From NCBI GenBank assembly GCA_947561715.1, contig OX387203.1, positions 62,001 through 126,000 on the forward strand: a stretch of DNA of 64,000 nucleotides, written 5' to 3'. Position numbers and translations under genes: made by a program. Under the pieces are notes generated by a model that did not search any database, was not told the origin of the DNA, and saw only the letters and a program-made list of their open reading frames with translations. This document shows, in pieces, positions 1 to 9,348 of the stretch; position 1 is the first letter of the stretch, and every line of letters begins with the position of its first letter. The stretch comes from Ascidia mentula. Lineage: Eukaryota > Chordata > Ascidiacea > Phlebobranchia > Ascidiidae.

Positions 1-300
1 ATCTATAATTGTATGAACCAGTTGACCCAGTGTAACCAGTCGACCCTGTGTAACCTGTGGTTCCTTTATTGTATGACCCAGTGTAACCTGTTGTCCCTTT
101 ATTTCTGTAACTGTATGATCCAGTGTAACCTGTTGTCCCTTTATTTCTGTAACTGTATGACCCTGTGGAACCAGTTGACCCCCCTGTGGAACCAGTTAAG
201 CCCCATGTGGAACCAGTTGACCCCCCTGTAGACCCAGTTGACCCCCCTGTAGACCCAGTTGACCCCCCTGTTGACCCAGTAGACCCCCCTGTTGATCCAC
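1..300 (-). repeat. Coding minisatellite encoding a Gly/Ser/Thr-rich tail
   Basis: On the plus strand this is a degenerate tandem repeat of units such as CCAGTTGACCCCCCTGTAGA (15-30 bp periods). On the minus strand, in the phase set by the astacin exons, it reads as an uninterrupted Gly-Ser-Thr repeat (GGSTGST units, then TGSYSYRNKGTTGY units). The splice acceptor TTTGCAG|GT lies at 312/313. No in-frame stop occurs down to position 1. Serine and threonine density suggests an O-glycosylated, mucin-like stalk, which is an inference. Confidence 0.75.
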
Positions 301-2696
301 CACCCCCAGCACCTGCAAAGATATTTGATATCAGATATCAAATGTGTTTAATGTCCATCAATATTTTAATCGCACCTGAACATTTGTACAATTTGTTAAG
401 CTTGGCCAAATCAGAATCTTTAAATCCTTGTCGCTGGGCCCGTGTTGGTTTGTCTGAATGAATATTACCATTAAGTGCAACTGAATTTTCGCAAACAAAA
501 AGAAAATACAATTCATTTTAAGCTGTTTATAACAATATCTGAAAAAGAAATGTAACAAAGAAGAACATAATATTTCTATATGATTTTGTGAAGTTTTAAT
601 ATCCACATGTAACTTCACAGACTTTAATGAAAGTCAATTGATGGCAAAGTCATACAAGTCCGAAAGATCAAATTATTTTGTATCCTTAAAAGCTATTTTG
701 AACAGTGGTGTAATTAAATAAGAGCAAGTGTTAAGTTCAAATTATAATTTAGATTGAGTAGTAAACACTAATTGTCAATATTTAACTCTTGAAATTATCA
801 ATGTTTATGTAGAACATATTTGTATTGCTAGTTTTGCAACATACAATATACCGAGCACAAACTGCATAAGTTTGTCGAACTACGTACTTGTAATCTTATC
901 GCTGATAGTTGGTTGGCGATTTGATGAAAATGAATAACCTCCATAGTGTAGCACAGACTGCATATTGTATTGAACACCAAGATCAACAGCTTTTCCCTGG
1001 CCTATCTTTTTGAAATTGTGCTCTTTGCCTACAAAACTTGATTGCTTTAAACATATTCTAATATCAGAATACTTAATACTGTCTGAGGAAACAATTTATT
1101 TTGTTCCTTAAAAAATAAAAAAAAAGTTTTGTTGCAAAATAATATCATTGGCGGTATCAACAAGTAAACAGTAACAAACAGGTAAATACCTTTTTTAACA
1201 TTTTGAAAGTTAATGGTCACATAGTCATCTCTATTTGGGCTGGTATGTTCATGTTTAAACCCTGACAAATGGAGGAACTCATGAATAACGACACCTTTAT
1301 TTTTGCACAAAGGGCTTAGCCAGACTGATTGAGGTGTTTCAAAATCGGCGAATCCAACGAATGATCTGACAACAATACAATATGATGTTAACAGTCCTTT
1401 CATAGCAAAATTGCCTTAAACTTACGCGCAGCCTCGTGTACGATCAATTTTGATATAATGACCACTTCCCCCTCCAGTACGCTCAACAAAATCAAAACAA
1501 GATTTTGAAGCAAAATCTGCTGCTGCTTGTTTAATAGCAGATTTTATTTCAGAACCTGAAAATAGGTGTAAACCAAATGAATAAATTAATCCAAAAAAGT
1601 TTTCCTAGAACAAAAATGTCACTACATATACAATACTTACTTGCAGTCGATGGGTCATATTCAATTTTAACTCTTCCATTTGATCCCTTGGGCCACAGCT
1701 GCGTCCCCTGTGCAGTGTTGCTTGAAAACAGTGAAAACTGGTTGTCTGGTTCATCTACCAATTCATACTCCTTAATACAAAGTGTTTATGTTCAACTTCA
1801 TGTTTAAACTGTAACTGTCATTGAATTTAAATCCCAAAAGTTGTCTAGAAAGATAAATAAAGGACATGTAGCACGGTTCAGCATTAAATAATAATTATAT
1901 TGAAGGGGCAACTAGTTGGACATACTACTAGCATCAAAGGTATAGAATCCTCGCTAAATTGAACATCTCCCTCGAATTGACCATTCTGTGCACAATCACA
2001 ACTTTGTGGGCAGAAACCATCATCGCCAGTGCTGTATCCAAATGGACATGGGAGTGGACACAGACCAATGTCAAAAGTGCATTCGAACTTCTCTGAATCA
2101 ACAATGAACTCAACATTATTAAAGTCAATCATTACTAGTACATGATGTTATGACAAAAACACACCAGTGTTTCATGTAAGGGATAACAAAGACTACGCAA
2201 ACCAAAAAAGACTTTTTACCTCGACAAAAATTGGCCTCAAATGATGTTAAATTGTCGTAATTTCCTTTGGAATACTCTTCGCATTCATCAAACCCTTCAA
2301 CATCACCTAAAATAAAAAATTTTTGGTTATTATTTTGTTCTACACAAACAAAACCACACACAACCAACCTGTGCTCCCGGTAGAAACCAGTAGAAATACA
2401 GCAGTGGCTCCTCCAGCAACTAAACATATTCCAACAATTGCTGCAACTATTTTTGGAAGATTCGAACGTTTCTTGGGAGGTTTTCGCCGGTTATGGTCTA
2501 ACAAACAAGTATAAGACCAATAATTCAAAGCTAAATAGCCTAATAAATTTGCAAATCCTAGTTACACCAGGAATTGCAACACTGATAATTTGTTTTTAAG
2601 TAAATTTATAATTTAAACCTTACGTGGTGATGTTCCACGACCAGACAAATCCTTTTTTCTTTGGTGCTGCTTTTGTCTTTGAACTCGTTTATCCAT
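1..2696 (-). CDS. Type II membrane astacin metalloprotease, 3' end off window
   Basis: Zinc endopeptidase of the astacin (M12A) family. Model: complement of <1-312, 376-453, 888-1028, 1190-1365, 1426-1555, 1641-1770, 1926-2134, 2220-2306, 2369-2497, 2624-2696; all splice phases join in frame. Order along the protein: short basic cytosolic N-terminus, one membrane segment with no cleavable signal (exon 2369-2497), a Cys-rich stretch, the propeptide aspartate-switch motif FEGD (exon 1926-2134), then the catalytic domain with the zinc site HEFLHLSGFKHEH (exon 1190-1365) and the Met-turn region SVLHYGGY (exon 888-1028). The domain ends in NKLYKC and is followed by a Gly/Ser/Thr tail that is still open at position 1. 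The active-site pattern is complete, so an active enzyme is likely. It would sit with its catalytic domain outside the cell. The substrate is unknown. The true C-terminus is outside the window. Confidence 0.88.
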
Positions 2697-3290
2697 TTCA
2701 ATTTAATCCAAATATTCGCCTCAAACCACAGATTAATCCACAGGCAAGCAATCGACGTCTTTGGCACTAAAAATTTTTTTCTCCAACAGCAAAAAACTTT
2801 TGGCAGGACGACATTTTCGCGCCAAATCATCACCCGATGTAAAATAAAAACTTCATTTAATCAGGGCCAGCATTTATACATTCATTGCAGATGCATTAAA
2901 AAACAACCAAAACCGGTTTATTGTCAAAGACGTTGCAAATGTCTAACAATAACGAGTGTAGTGAACACAGCGAATATTAATATGAAATAGGCTATGTAAC
3001 ATTGGAATTGTTTATATTCGTAACCTATTTCCTACGTACATAAGGACAACACACGATTATATTCGTAAAAGCACTTGTCAAAATAGCATTAAGATGTTAG
3101 ATTTTCTTTTACCGAATAAAATTTACGAAATAACGATGTTAGCGACCTTTGAGATTTCCTTAGATTTCCTACCTTCCCAAACTTCGCCGAAATCATCCAT
3201 GGTTTAGGGTTTTTTTAGCAAAAATAAAAAAAGAATATATTTATTGTTTTATTTTCAACACAAAATAAACTTTTGCAACGTATATTTATT
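2697..3290. other. Intergenic region, no gene seen
   Basis: Lies between the start codon of the astacin gene and the stop codon of the VCBS-repeat gene, both on the minus strand. It should hold the astacin promoter and 5' UTR. A minus-strand AATAAA at 3284-3289 lies just beyond the VCBS stop codon and may serve as its poly(A) signal. I see no convincing open frame or RNA gene. Confidence 0.5.
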
Positions 3291-3388
3291 TCACAAGAAG
3301 TTTCCGAGTTGTAAATGTAGAGTTTGTCTTCCCCTGTCCCGATGCCAACACAAGATGTCGCTCTTCCCGTCACCGTTTGCGTCAAAAC

Positions 3389-3403
3389 AAACATTTGGTC
3401 GTT
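3389..3403. repeat. Target-site duplication of the LINE, left copy
   Basis: AAACATTTGGTCGTT is found here and again at 11764-11778, flanking the LINE on both sides. A 15-bp exact duplication is typical of target-primed reverse transcription. Confidence 0.85.
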
Positions 3404-4439
3404 CCCATGTCATTATAGGCGGAGATTTTAACTTAGTATTGAACGACAATCTCGACAACTCGGGTACCGATAACATGCTAACCGGAATGCGAAGAAAAAG
3501 TTAGAGCAATATACAACTCTAGGATACTTCCAAGATATATTTCGACAAAAAAATCCGAATCTACAGAAATACTCGAGATTTCAGAAAAATCCATACGCCG
3601 CCTCACGATTTCTTTTTGTTAAACAAACAACTCACTTCAAATGTTACAAATGCCGATATCGACCCGGGAATATTGTCAGACCATTGTATATGATAACGCT
3701 ACAATTTAATACCAACCCTCCGTCCCGCGGAAGAGGATACTGGAAGCTTAATGTATCCCTGCTCGATGATACCAACTATAGAGAGAAAATAGTTCAAGTA
3801 GTCACCAACTTCGAAAGCGAAAATCCACCAAATGATACAAATCCACATACAAGGTGGGACACACTAAAAGCCGTGATTAGGGGGGAAACAATTCGTCACG
3901 CCTCAAACGCTAAAAGAAACAGATTAGCAACCCTACATGAATTCGAAAACCGGATTAAAAGAACGCAAGATACTTTGGCTGAAAAGGGGGAAGACGAACG
4001 TTTACTAACCGAGTTAGCGCAACTTTAAGACAAATTAAACGAATTTCTTGTTCGCCAAACTAAAAGCGCAATCGTCAGAAGCAGAGCACGTTGGGCCGAA
4101 GACGGGGAAAAAATACTAAACTTAGAGAAACGGCACAACCAAAAGAAAACCATCGATAAATTAAGGTCGGACAATGGGATCATAACAGACCAGAAGCTTA
4201 TCTTGTCTGATCTTGTTAATTTTTACGAAGAGCTGTACAAGCAAAACGCGAACAATCTGGATATTAATGCCACCGCTCGTAAATTAGCAAACCTTCATCT
4301 ACCAAAATTAACAAATGAACAAGCCATCGAATTAGATGCAGAAATTACGGAAAAAAAAAGTTTTACACGGAGCTTATGCAAATGGCAAAAAATAAATCTC
4401 CCGGATTAGATGGTTTTCCTGCAGAATTTTATTTAACCT
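3404..4439 (+). mobile_element. LINE, 5'-truncated left part (endonuclease end and linker)
   Basis: Starts abruptly inside an apurinic-type endonuclease domain: the motif IIGGDFNLVLN is read from about 3412. It continues as linker sequence in broken frames, including pieces at 3684-4028 and 4203-4409, up to a fragment ending KSPGLDGFPAEFY near 4430 that precedes the reverse transcriptase domain. The Ty3/gypsy element interrupts it at 4440. Several frameshifts and stops show it is dead. The family resembles L1/Tx1-like non-LTR retrotransposons, but the clade is not settled. Confidence 0.8.
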
Positions 4440-4663
4440 TGTCGCGTCTGACCCTAGACTGTTTTTCTTGGGCGACGCTGTCGGGTTAGTTTAATTGGCG
4501 TGTTTTGAAACTGGCTTTACTGCTGCAGAATAAGCTGTTGACAGTCTGCTCACTTTTTTAATAATGATGATTCCGTTACCACTGTACAGTATCTCACACA
4601 TCACAATCAACTATGACGTCACAATACAACGTAACTTGATGTGTAACCACGTAATTTGTGACA
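4440..4663 (-). repeat. 3' LTR of the gypsy element
   Basis: 224 bp, almost identical to 9127-9348. It has one T fewer in the run near 4500 and an extra ATG trinucleotide near 4564. The purine-rich strip next to it (minus strand, about 4664-4672, TAGGGGGTGA) is a fair polypurine tract for plus-strand priming. Confidence 0.9.
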
Positions 4664-4787
4664 TCACCCCCTATTTAAGAGAAAACATCGTTTTTCGAGA
4701 ACCAACACAAAACAAATTACGAAACACAAAGAAACACCACACAGCGATTTATGTACAGAAGCCGTACAACTTTTACCAACGTTGTTG

Positions 4788-5072
4788 TTACGACCTACTA
4801 AGAAAATCGGCACCAACATTCTCCGAACCCTTAATATACTCAAAGCGAATGCGATAACTCTGCAAATACATCGTCCAGCGCATCACACGGTCATTGTCAT
4901 ATTTTGCTGAGGATAAATACTTCAGGGAATGGTGATCCGTTTGCAACACGAACTCGCACCCGTAAAGGTAAATCCTGTACCTTTTAACTGCCCATATGAT
5001 TGCAAGGCACTCCTTCTCAATAGTCGAATATGCCGCCTCCGCGGGAGACAACTTCCTACTTGCGTAGCTCAC
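4788..5072 (-). CDS. RNase H domain of the gypsy polyprotein
   Basis: 94 residues with the Ty3-type RNase H signature: SYASRKLSPAEAAYSTIEKE, then LAIIWAVKRYRIYLYG, LQTDHHSLKYL and the terminal GADFLSRS. The preceding residues (GIGCVLLQQ) are readable upstream in the same frame, and a frameshift near 5140 breaks continuity with the reverse transcriptase. It would degrade the RNA strand of the RNA-DNA hybrid. Confidence 0.85.
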   Translation of the reverse strand: MSYASRKLSPAEAAYSTIEKECLAIIWAVKRYRIYLYGCEFVLQTDHHSLKYLSSAKYDNDRVMRWTMYLQSYRIRFEYIKGSENVGADFLSRS

Positions 5073-5113
5073 GGGGTAAAGTCTTCCGTCATGTTGTTGC
5101 AGTAGAACACATC

Positions 5114-6158
5114 CTATTCCGGTTTGGGACGCATTCGCAGAACAAACTCTCTGTGAACATCAGGCAAGCGCAATATCGGCTGACTTGTCAACATGCACTT
5201 TAAGGTTCCAAACGCACGTTCCTGTGCATCACCCCAAACAACTTCGTTCGGCTGTCCTTTCTTCGTTAAGTCCGTTAACGGTGACGCAATAGCCGCGTAG
5301 TTGGGGATAAAATCTCTGTAGTAACCTGTAAGACCAATAAATGAGCGAACTTCCTTCTTCGTCCCCGGCCGTTTTGCTCCTTTGATTTTCTCAACATTTC
5401 GGTCGTTTAATCCAAGACTGCCATCACACACACTGTGCCCCAAGAACTCGACAGTATGAGTCCCCACTACACACTTTGACGGCTTAATGGTGACACCTTT
5501 TTGTTTTAAGCGGCCGAACAGTGCTTTTAGCGAGACAAGGTGATCCTCCCACGTTTCCGTGTGTAGCAGTATATCATCGATGTAACAATCAACGTAGTCA
5601 AGGCCCCGAAGCAACATCCGCATTGCTCTCATGAACGTTGCCCCCGAGTTTACCATACCGAACGGCATTTTAAGAAACTCGTACGTACCTCCGCTGGTGA
5701 CAAACGCCGTTTTGGGGACGTCTTCGGCTGCTACTGGCACCTGCCAGTATCCTTTGGAAAGGTCAATCTTCGTAAAATATTTACTTCTAGAAAGCTTCTG
5801 AAAAATCTCTTCCGCCGTGGGCATCGGCTGTGGATCGAATATCGACAGCTTGCTTAACTTGCGATAATCGATACAAATTCTGTTGGTCCCATCCCTTTTC
5901 TTCACGATGACCACCGGCGAAGCATAAGCGGAACGCGAACAGTCGCATCATTTCCTCAATGTCCTTTTCGAGCTCCTGTCGCATGTGGTAAGGCACGGGA
6001 TAAGCCTTAGAGCGCACAGGATGGTCGTCAGTCAACTCAATTCGATGCTCAATGAACTCCACACTTCCTGGATCGTCGCTAAACACAGATCCGTTCTGTC
6101 GGACGAGTTGTTCCGCTTGCTTGCATTGCGCCTCGTCAAGTTGTTCTCCATAGGTCAC
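5114..6158 (-). CDS. Ty3/gypsy reverse transcriptase (two frames, frameshifted)
   Basis: Two overlapping frames, 5787-6158 and 5114-5914, encode one domain broken by a frameshift near 5910. The first gives the N-terminal part (VRSKAYPVPYHMRQELEKDI). The second gives the fingers and palm: DYRKLSKLS, FTKIDLSKGYWQVPV, TFMRAMRMLLRGL, and the catalytic YIDD in VDCYIDDILLHT. A second frameshift near 5140 separates it from RNase H. It lies immediately downstream of integrase with no spacer, which shows the IN-RT order is native and not produced by the insert. Confidence 0.88.
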
Positions 6159-7246
6159 CTGGTCCGAACCACTTGCAACGAGAGCGGTCGCACATGAATG
6201 GGAATCCTGTCCGCACCTTTCTTCCTCAGCTGGGCCTTCCTTACCCGAGACATGTCTCTGTACTGTTTTAACAAATTTATGTGGAACTTCTTTGTCTTTC
6301 CATTAATGTCAAGCACGTAGTCGTTGGTACCAAATCTTTCGAGAACGGTAAATGGACCTTTCCAGTGCATTAACAGTTTGTTGTGGTCGGTTGGGAGCAA
6401 TAGAAGAACTTTATCGCCTTCTTTAAATCTCCGCGGTTTGGTTTTCCTGTCAAAGTACTGTTTGTACCGACTGTGTGATTTTGACAGTTCTTCTTTGGCT
6501 AACTGCAAGGTGTTTGCGATCCGATTCCTTAAGTCGACCACGTACTGATAGCTCGACTTAATATCGGACGGCGTGTCGGGGTTTGTCCATATCTCCCTCA
6601 TGATTGCCATTGGACCCCGAACCGTTCTTCCATAGAGTAACTCGAATGGGGAAAACCCCGTCGCCTCCTGTGGTACTTCGCGGTAGGCGAAAAGCAGTGG
6701 ATTAATGTAACGGTTCCACTGTTTTGGCTGATCGCAACAAAGCCTTTTCAACATCCGTTTCAAGGTACCATTGAATTTTTCAACCAGACCATTACACATT
6801 GGGTGGTATGGGGTCGTAGCCAAGTGTTTGACCATGAGGAGTCGTTCTACCTCTTTCATGCTCTCAGATACAAACTGTGTACCGAGGTCGCTAAGAACCT
6901 CATCAGGTATGCCAAGACGACTATACATGTCTACAAGTGCTTCGGCGACGGACTCCGTTGTAATTGATTTCAACGCTACGGCTTCGGGATATCTGGTCGC
7001 ATAATCCACTAACGTGAGTATGTATCGATGTCCATCGTCGCTTACTGGGTGAATTGGACCAATAATATCCACCGCGACTCTCCTGAAGGGCGTGTCTATC
7101 AATGGCGTCGCTTGCAGGGGTGCTTTCATGGCACTCCCCTTGTTCACAGTTCTCTGACAAATGTCACATGACTTACAATACCTCCTTACGTCACCGGCAA
7201 TTCCAGGCCAATAAAAGTTAGTAGTGATCTTATTATACGCATCCAT
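6155..7246 (-). CDS. Retroviral-type integrase with C-terminal chromatin/DNA-binding region
   Basis: 363 residues. The zinc-binding HHCC region has kept its two cysteines (CKSCDIC) but lost the histidines at the 5' junction with the insert. The catalytic D,D-35-E triad is present at about residues 60, 120 and 156 (VAVDIIGP, LSDLGTQF, NGLVEKFNG). The C-terminus has the GPF/Y-type module with WKGPFTVLERFG. The frame closes at 6155, overlapping by a few bases the frame of the reverse transcriptase that follows. Confidence 0.88.
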   Translation of the reverse strand: MDAYNKITTNFYWPGIAGDVRRYCKSCDICQRTVNKGSAMKAPLQATPLIDTPFRRVAVDIIGPIHPVSDDGHRYILTLVDYATRYPEAVALKSITTESVAEALVDMYSRLGIPDEVLSDLGTQFVSESMKEVERLLMVKHLATTPYHPMCNGLVEKFNGTLKRMLKRLCCDQPKQWNRYINPLLFAYREVPQEATGFSPFELLYGRTVRGPMAIMREIWTNPDTPSDIKSSYQYVVDLRNRIANTLQLAKEELSKSHSRYKQYFDRKTKPRRFKEGDKVLLLLPTDHNKLLMHWKGPFTVLERFGTNDYVLDINGKTKKFHINLLKQYRDMSRVRKAQLRKKGADRIPIHVRPLSLQVVRTR

Positions 7247-7253
7247 GAACCCG

Positions 7254-7951
7254 AGCTGGGGGCTCGTCCGGGATCACTTATTTTTTTGGCGTTAGTTTAT
7301 CGAACTGAAGTCTTTGTGCAAATGCGAAATGGACAGGCTGGCGGAGTTGGGAAAGCAAATGGGGCTTATTGCCGGTGACGTAAGGAGGTATTGTAAGTCA
7401 TGTGACATTTGTCAGAGAACTGTAAACAAGGGGAGTGACACACAGTTTCCACCTGCTTCTTGCAAAAAACGCACATGTTGCTATCTATTTTCCCAAAAGA
7501 ATGTAATAGCTTGTTGGTTGTAACGGCATTGAGATTTAATTTAATTTGGAAGCTTCTTAATTTGGTTTCTATGGTTGATTTGTAGACATGCTTATAAACA
7601 AGGGGCCATGGGGTATCTTCCCCTAACCTTTTGTCCCAGATATCTTGTGCTTTTGGTTTATGAGAGGCTTTATGTTTCAGAAGGGAATATATGTCTTTTG
7701 TTTAGTTCCGGGCATGCAACGTCTGAATTATGGTATTGACATGGGAATTGTGCGGTGGGACACACTCCATATCCCACTCTGGGGGAAATTTCAAGACATG
7801 CTTAATAAATTCCACGAAATCCTGATTATTTGGCGTTAAGCCGTAATTTTTTGCAATCGTATTATATGCAAGATTCTCTCCATTTGTGTTAAGTATGTCT
7901 ATTTGAAATAAAATTCCCGCTTTAATACATGCATCCATGAACCCTGGTTTT
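7254..7951 (+). other. Rearranged insert: inverted gag/IN chimera plus inverted LINE tail
   Basis: Between protease and integrase lies a block in opposite orientation to the element. Positions 7255-7367 are an inverted copy of the primer site, leader and gag start (compare 9010-9126). Positions 7368-7437 are an inverted piece of integrase (compare 7130-7199), fused directly to it. Positions about 7439-7951 match the reverse complement of the LINE 3' part (compare about 10800-11312) with scattered differences, so they come from another LINE copy. The words GCATCCATGAACCC occur at both edges (about 7239 and 7930) and in the LINE, which suggests microhomology-mediated joining. The insert replaces the second half of protease and the start of integrase. 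Confidence 0.75.
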
Positions 7952-8494
7952 GCGTGGTGCAAGCGTAACAGATCCTTGCCTTTCGACGATATCCTTGGGG
8001 TCGACAAACCTTTTATTTACCAGCACACCGGTGCATCCAGTGTCACGCAAAACCATAACAGGGTGCTTTCCCACAAAATCTTTTGTGATTGGCAGAGACG
8101 CTGCTTTCGCCTCCATAGCCAAAGACCCTAAAACATTTGTTGGCCGCGAAGTACAGTTCTTAGCAAAGTGACCTGTCTTGTCACATATGAAACACCGTCT
8201 AGGCGTTCTGCTATCAACTTGCTTACGCGGACAGTCCTTTACCGTGTGACCTTGGCGTTTGCAATGCGTGCAGAAATCACGCATGTCTCGATCGCCCTCT
8301 CGCATAAAGTTTTTGTCATCATTGGACATTTCTTTTCCGTGTGCAGACAAAAAGTGCTCCGCTAAGGCCGTTAAATCATCCAGGGACTTGGGCGCCTGCT
8401 CTTTAAGATAAGTCGCTGTTTCCTTGGAACAAGCTTTAAGAAACTGTTCTTTGACAAACAACTGCCTGGCACTTTCCCATTCAGTTGTATGGTT
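7922..8494 (-). CDS. Gag end with two zinc knuckles, and truncated aspartic protease
   Basis: Same frame as the upstream gag after the stop at 8495. Two CCHC knuckles are visible: CTHCKRQGHTVKDC and CFICDKTGHFAKNC. They are followed by the retropepsin active-site motif DTG in VLRDTGCTGVLV. About 35 residues later the frame runs into inverted LINE sequence (below about 7951) and stops, so the protease lacks its C-terminal half. The gag-protease fusion in one frame is usual for this group. Confidence 0.8.
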   Translation of the reverse strand, partial: NHTTEWESARQLFVKEQFLKACSKETATYLKEQAPKSLDDLTALAEHFLSAHGKEMSNDDKNFMREGDRDMRDFCTHCKRQGHTVKDCPRKQVDSRTPRRCFICDKTGHFAKNCTSRPTNVLGSLAMEAKAASLPITKDFVGKHPVMVLRDTGCTGVLVNKRFVDPKDIVERQGSVTLAPRKTRVHGCMY

Positions 8495-9067
8495 TTAACT
8501 TTTCACCCACTTGTCAAGGTAGCCTCCAAGACGAACGACAAACTGTACAGGGCTTTCTCCAGACTCTGGTTTTGACTCGCGAAACTTGACCCGATAACCC
8601 TCCTCGGTTAGATCGTAACGAAGCAAAAGTGCCCGTTTAAGTTGATCGTAATCCACGGCGTCTTGATCGGACAATCTCGAGTATACCTCCAGCGCCCTTC
8701 CGGTTAGCAACGCACTCAGCGAGGTCGCCCACTCTGATTTGTCCCACTTGCTGTTAGCCGCAAACCGTTCAAAGCGCAATAAATAACTATCGAGCTCGTC
8801 TTTTCCATCAACAAACAAAGGCAACTTTGGTGTTTTCGTCCGACTTGCAGCAACGTCCAGACCACCGTTTCTGGTTTGGGCAAGTTGCAATTCAAGTCGT
8901 TTTAATTCCAGTTCAGCCTCTATTCGACGTTGTTCTTCTTCACGCGCCAGACGTCGTTCTTCACGCTCAAGCGCTTGCTGTTCGTTGATAAACTTGATTA
9001 ACGTCTCTCCAGTAAGCCCCATTTGCTTTCCCAACTCCGCCAGCCTGTCCATTTTGCATTTGCACAA
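8495..9067 (-). CDS. Gag, N-terminal and capsid part (SCAN-like), ends at an in-frame stop
   Basis: About 190 residues. An N-terminal Glu/Arg/Leu-rich coiled coil (about residues 20-65) is followed by a capsid region containing LTEEGYRVKFRESKPESGES, strongly reminiscent of the vertebrate SCAN domain, which has been proposed to derive from the capsid of Gmr1-like elements. The frame stops at a TAA (8495-8497), but the same frame continues to 7922 with matching content, so this looks like a single nonsense change. The product would form the virus-like particle shell. Confidence 0.8.
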   Translation of the reverse strand: MCKCKMDRLAELGKQMGLTGETLIKFINEQQALEREERRLAREEEQRRIEAELELKRLELQLAQTRNGGLDVAASRTKTPKLPLFVDGKDELDSYLLRFERFAANSKWDKSEWATSLSALLTGRALEVYSRLSDQDAVDYDQLKRALLLRYDLTEEGYRVKFRESKPESGESPVQFVVRLGGYLDKWVKS

Positions 9068-9106
9068 AGACTTCAGTTCGATAAACTAACGCCAAAAAAA
9101 TAAGTG

Positions 9107-9124
9107 ATCCCGGACGAGCCCCCA
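9107..9124 (-). promoter_or_regulatory. Primer-binding site, tRNA-Pro type
   Basis: Two bases inside the 5' LTR the minus strand reads TGGGGGCTCGTCCGGGAT. This 18-mer is complementary to the 3' end of tRNA-Pro and is the sequence I know as the primer site of proline-primed retroelements. A second copy in the opposite orientation occurs at 7257-7274 inside the rearranged insert. Confidence 0.85.
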
Positions 9125-9126
9125 GA

Positions 9127-9348
9127 TGTCGCGTCTGACCCTAGACTGTTTTTCTTGGGCGACGCTGTCGGGTTAGTTTAATTGGCGTGTTTTTGAAACT
9201 GGCTTTACTGCTGCAGAATAAGCTGTTGACAGTCTGCTCACTTTTTTAATAATGATTCCGTTACCACTGTACAGTATCTCACACATCACAATCAACTATG
9301 ACGTCACAATACAACGTAACTTGATGTGTAACCACGTAATTTGTGACA
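9127..9348 (-). repeat. 5' LTR of the gypsy element
   Basis: 222 bp, near-identical to 4440-4663. On the minus strand it begins TGTCACAAATTACG and ends GCGACA. A CRE-type palindrome TGACGTCA lies at 9299-9306 and has a counterpart in the other LTR. Confidence 0.9.

Larger units (their letters stand above)
4440..9348 (-). mobile_element. Ty3/gypsy LTR retrotransposon, Gmr1-like (IN before RT)
   Basis: A complete LTR-bounded element inside the LINE, transcribed from the minus strand. LTRs at 4440-4663 and 9127-9348 start TG and end CA, and the flanks share the 5-bp duplication AACCT (4435-4439 and 9349-9353). Order along the element: LTR, tRNA-Pro primer site, gag, zinc knuckles, protease, a rearranged insert, integrase, reverse transcriptase, RNase H, LTR. 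Integrase upstream of reverse transcriptase is the order of the Gmr1 group of Ty3/gypsy elements; the usual order is the reverse. The LTRs differ by one T and one 3-bp indel, so the insertion is recent, yet the coding region is broken by a stop in gag, at least two frameshifts in pol and the insert. No envelope-like gene is present. Confidence 0.9.

Noticed and set aside
165..461. Plus-strand Pro/Val/Asp repeat protein (VDPPVDP units)
   Set aside because: It is the opposite-strand reading of the minisatellite. The minus-strand Gly/Ser/Thr reading is in exact phase with the astacin exons and therefore preferred.
7314..7523. A real gag-integrase fusion gene on the plus strand
   Set aside because: It is the inverted chimera within the gypsy element, without promoter or full domains, and runs into LINE sequence.
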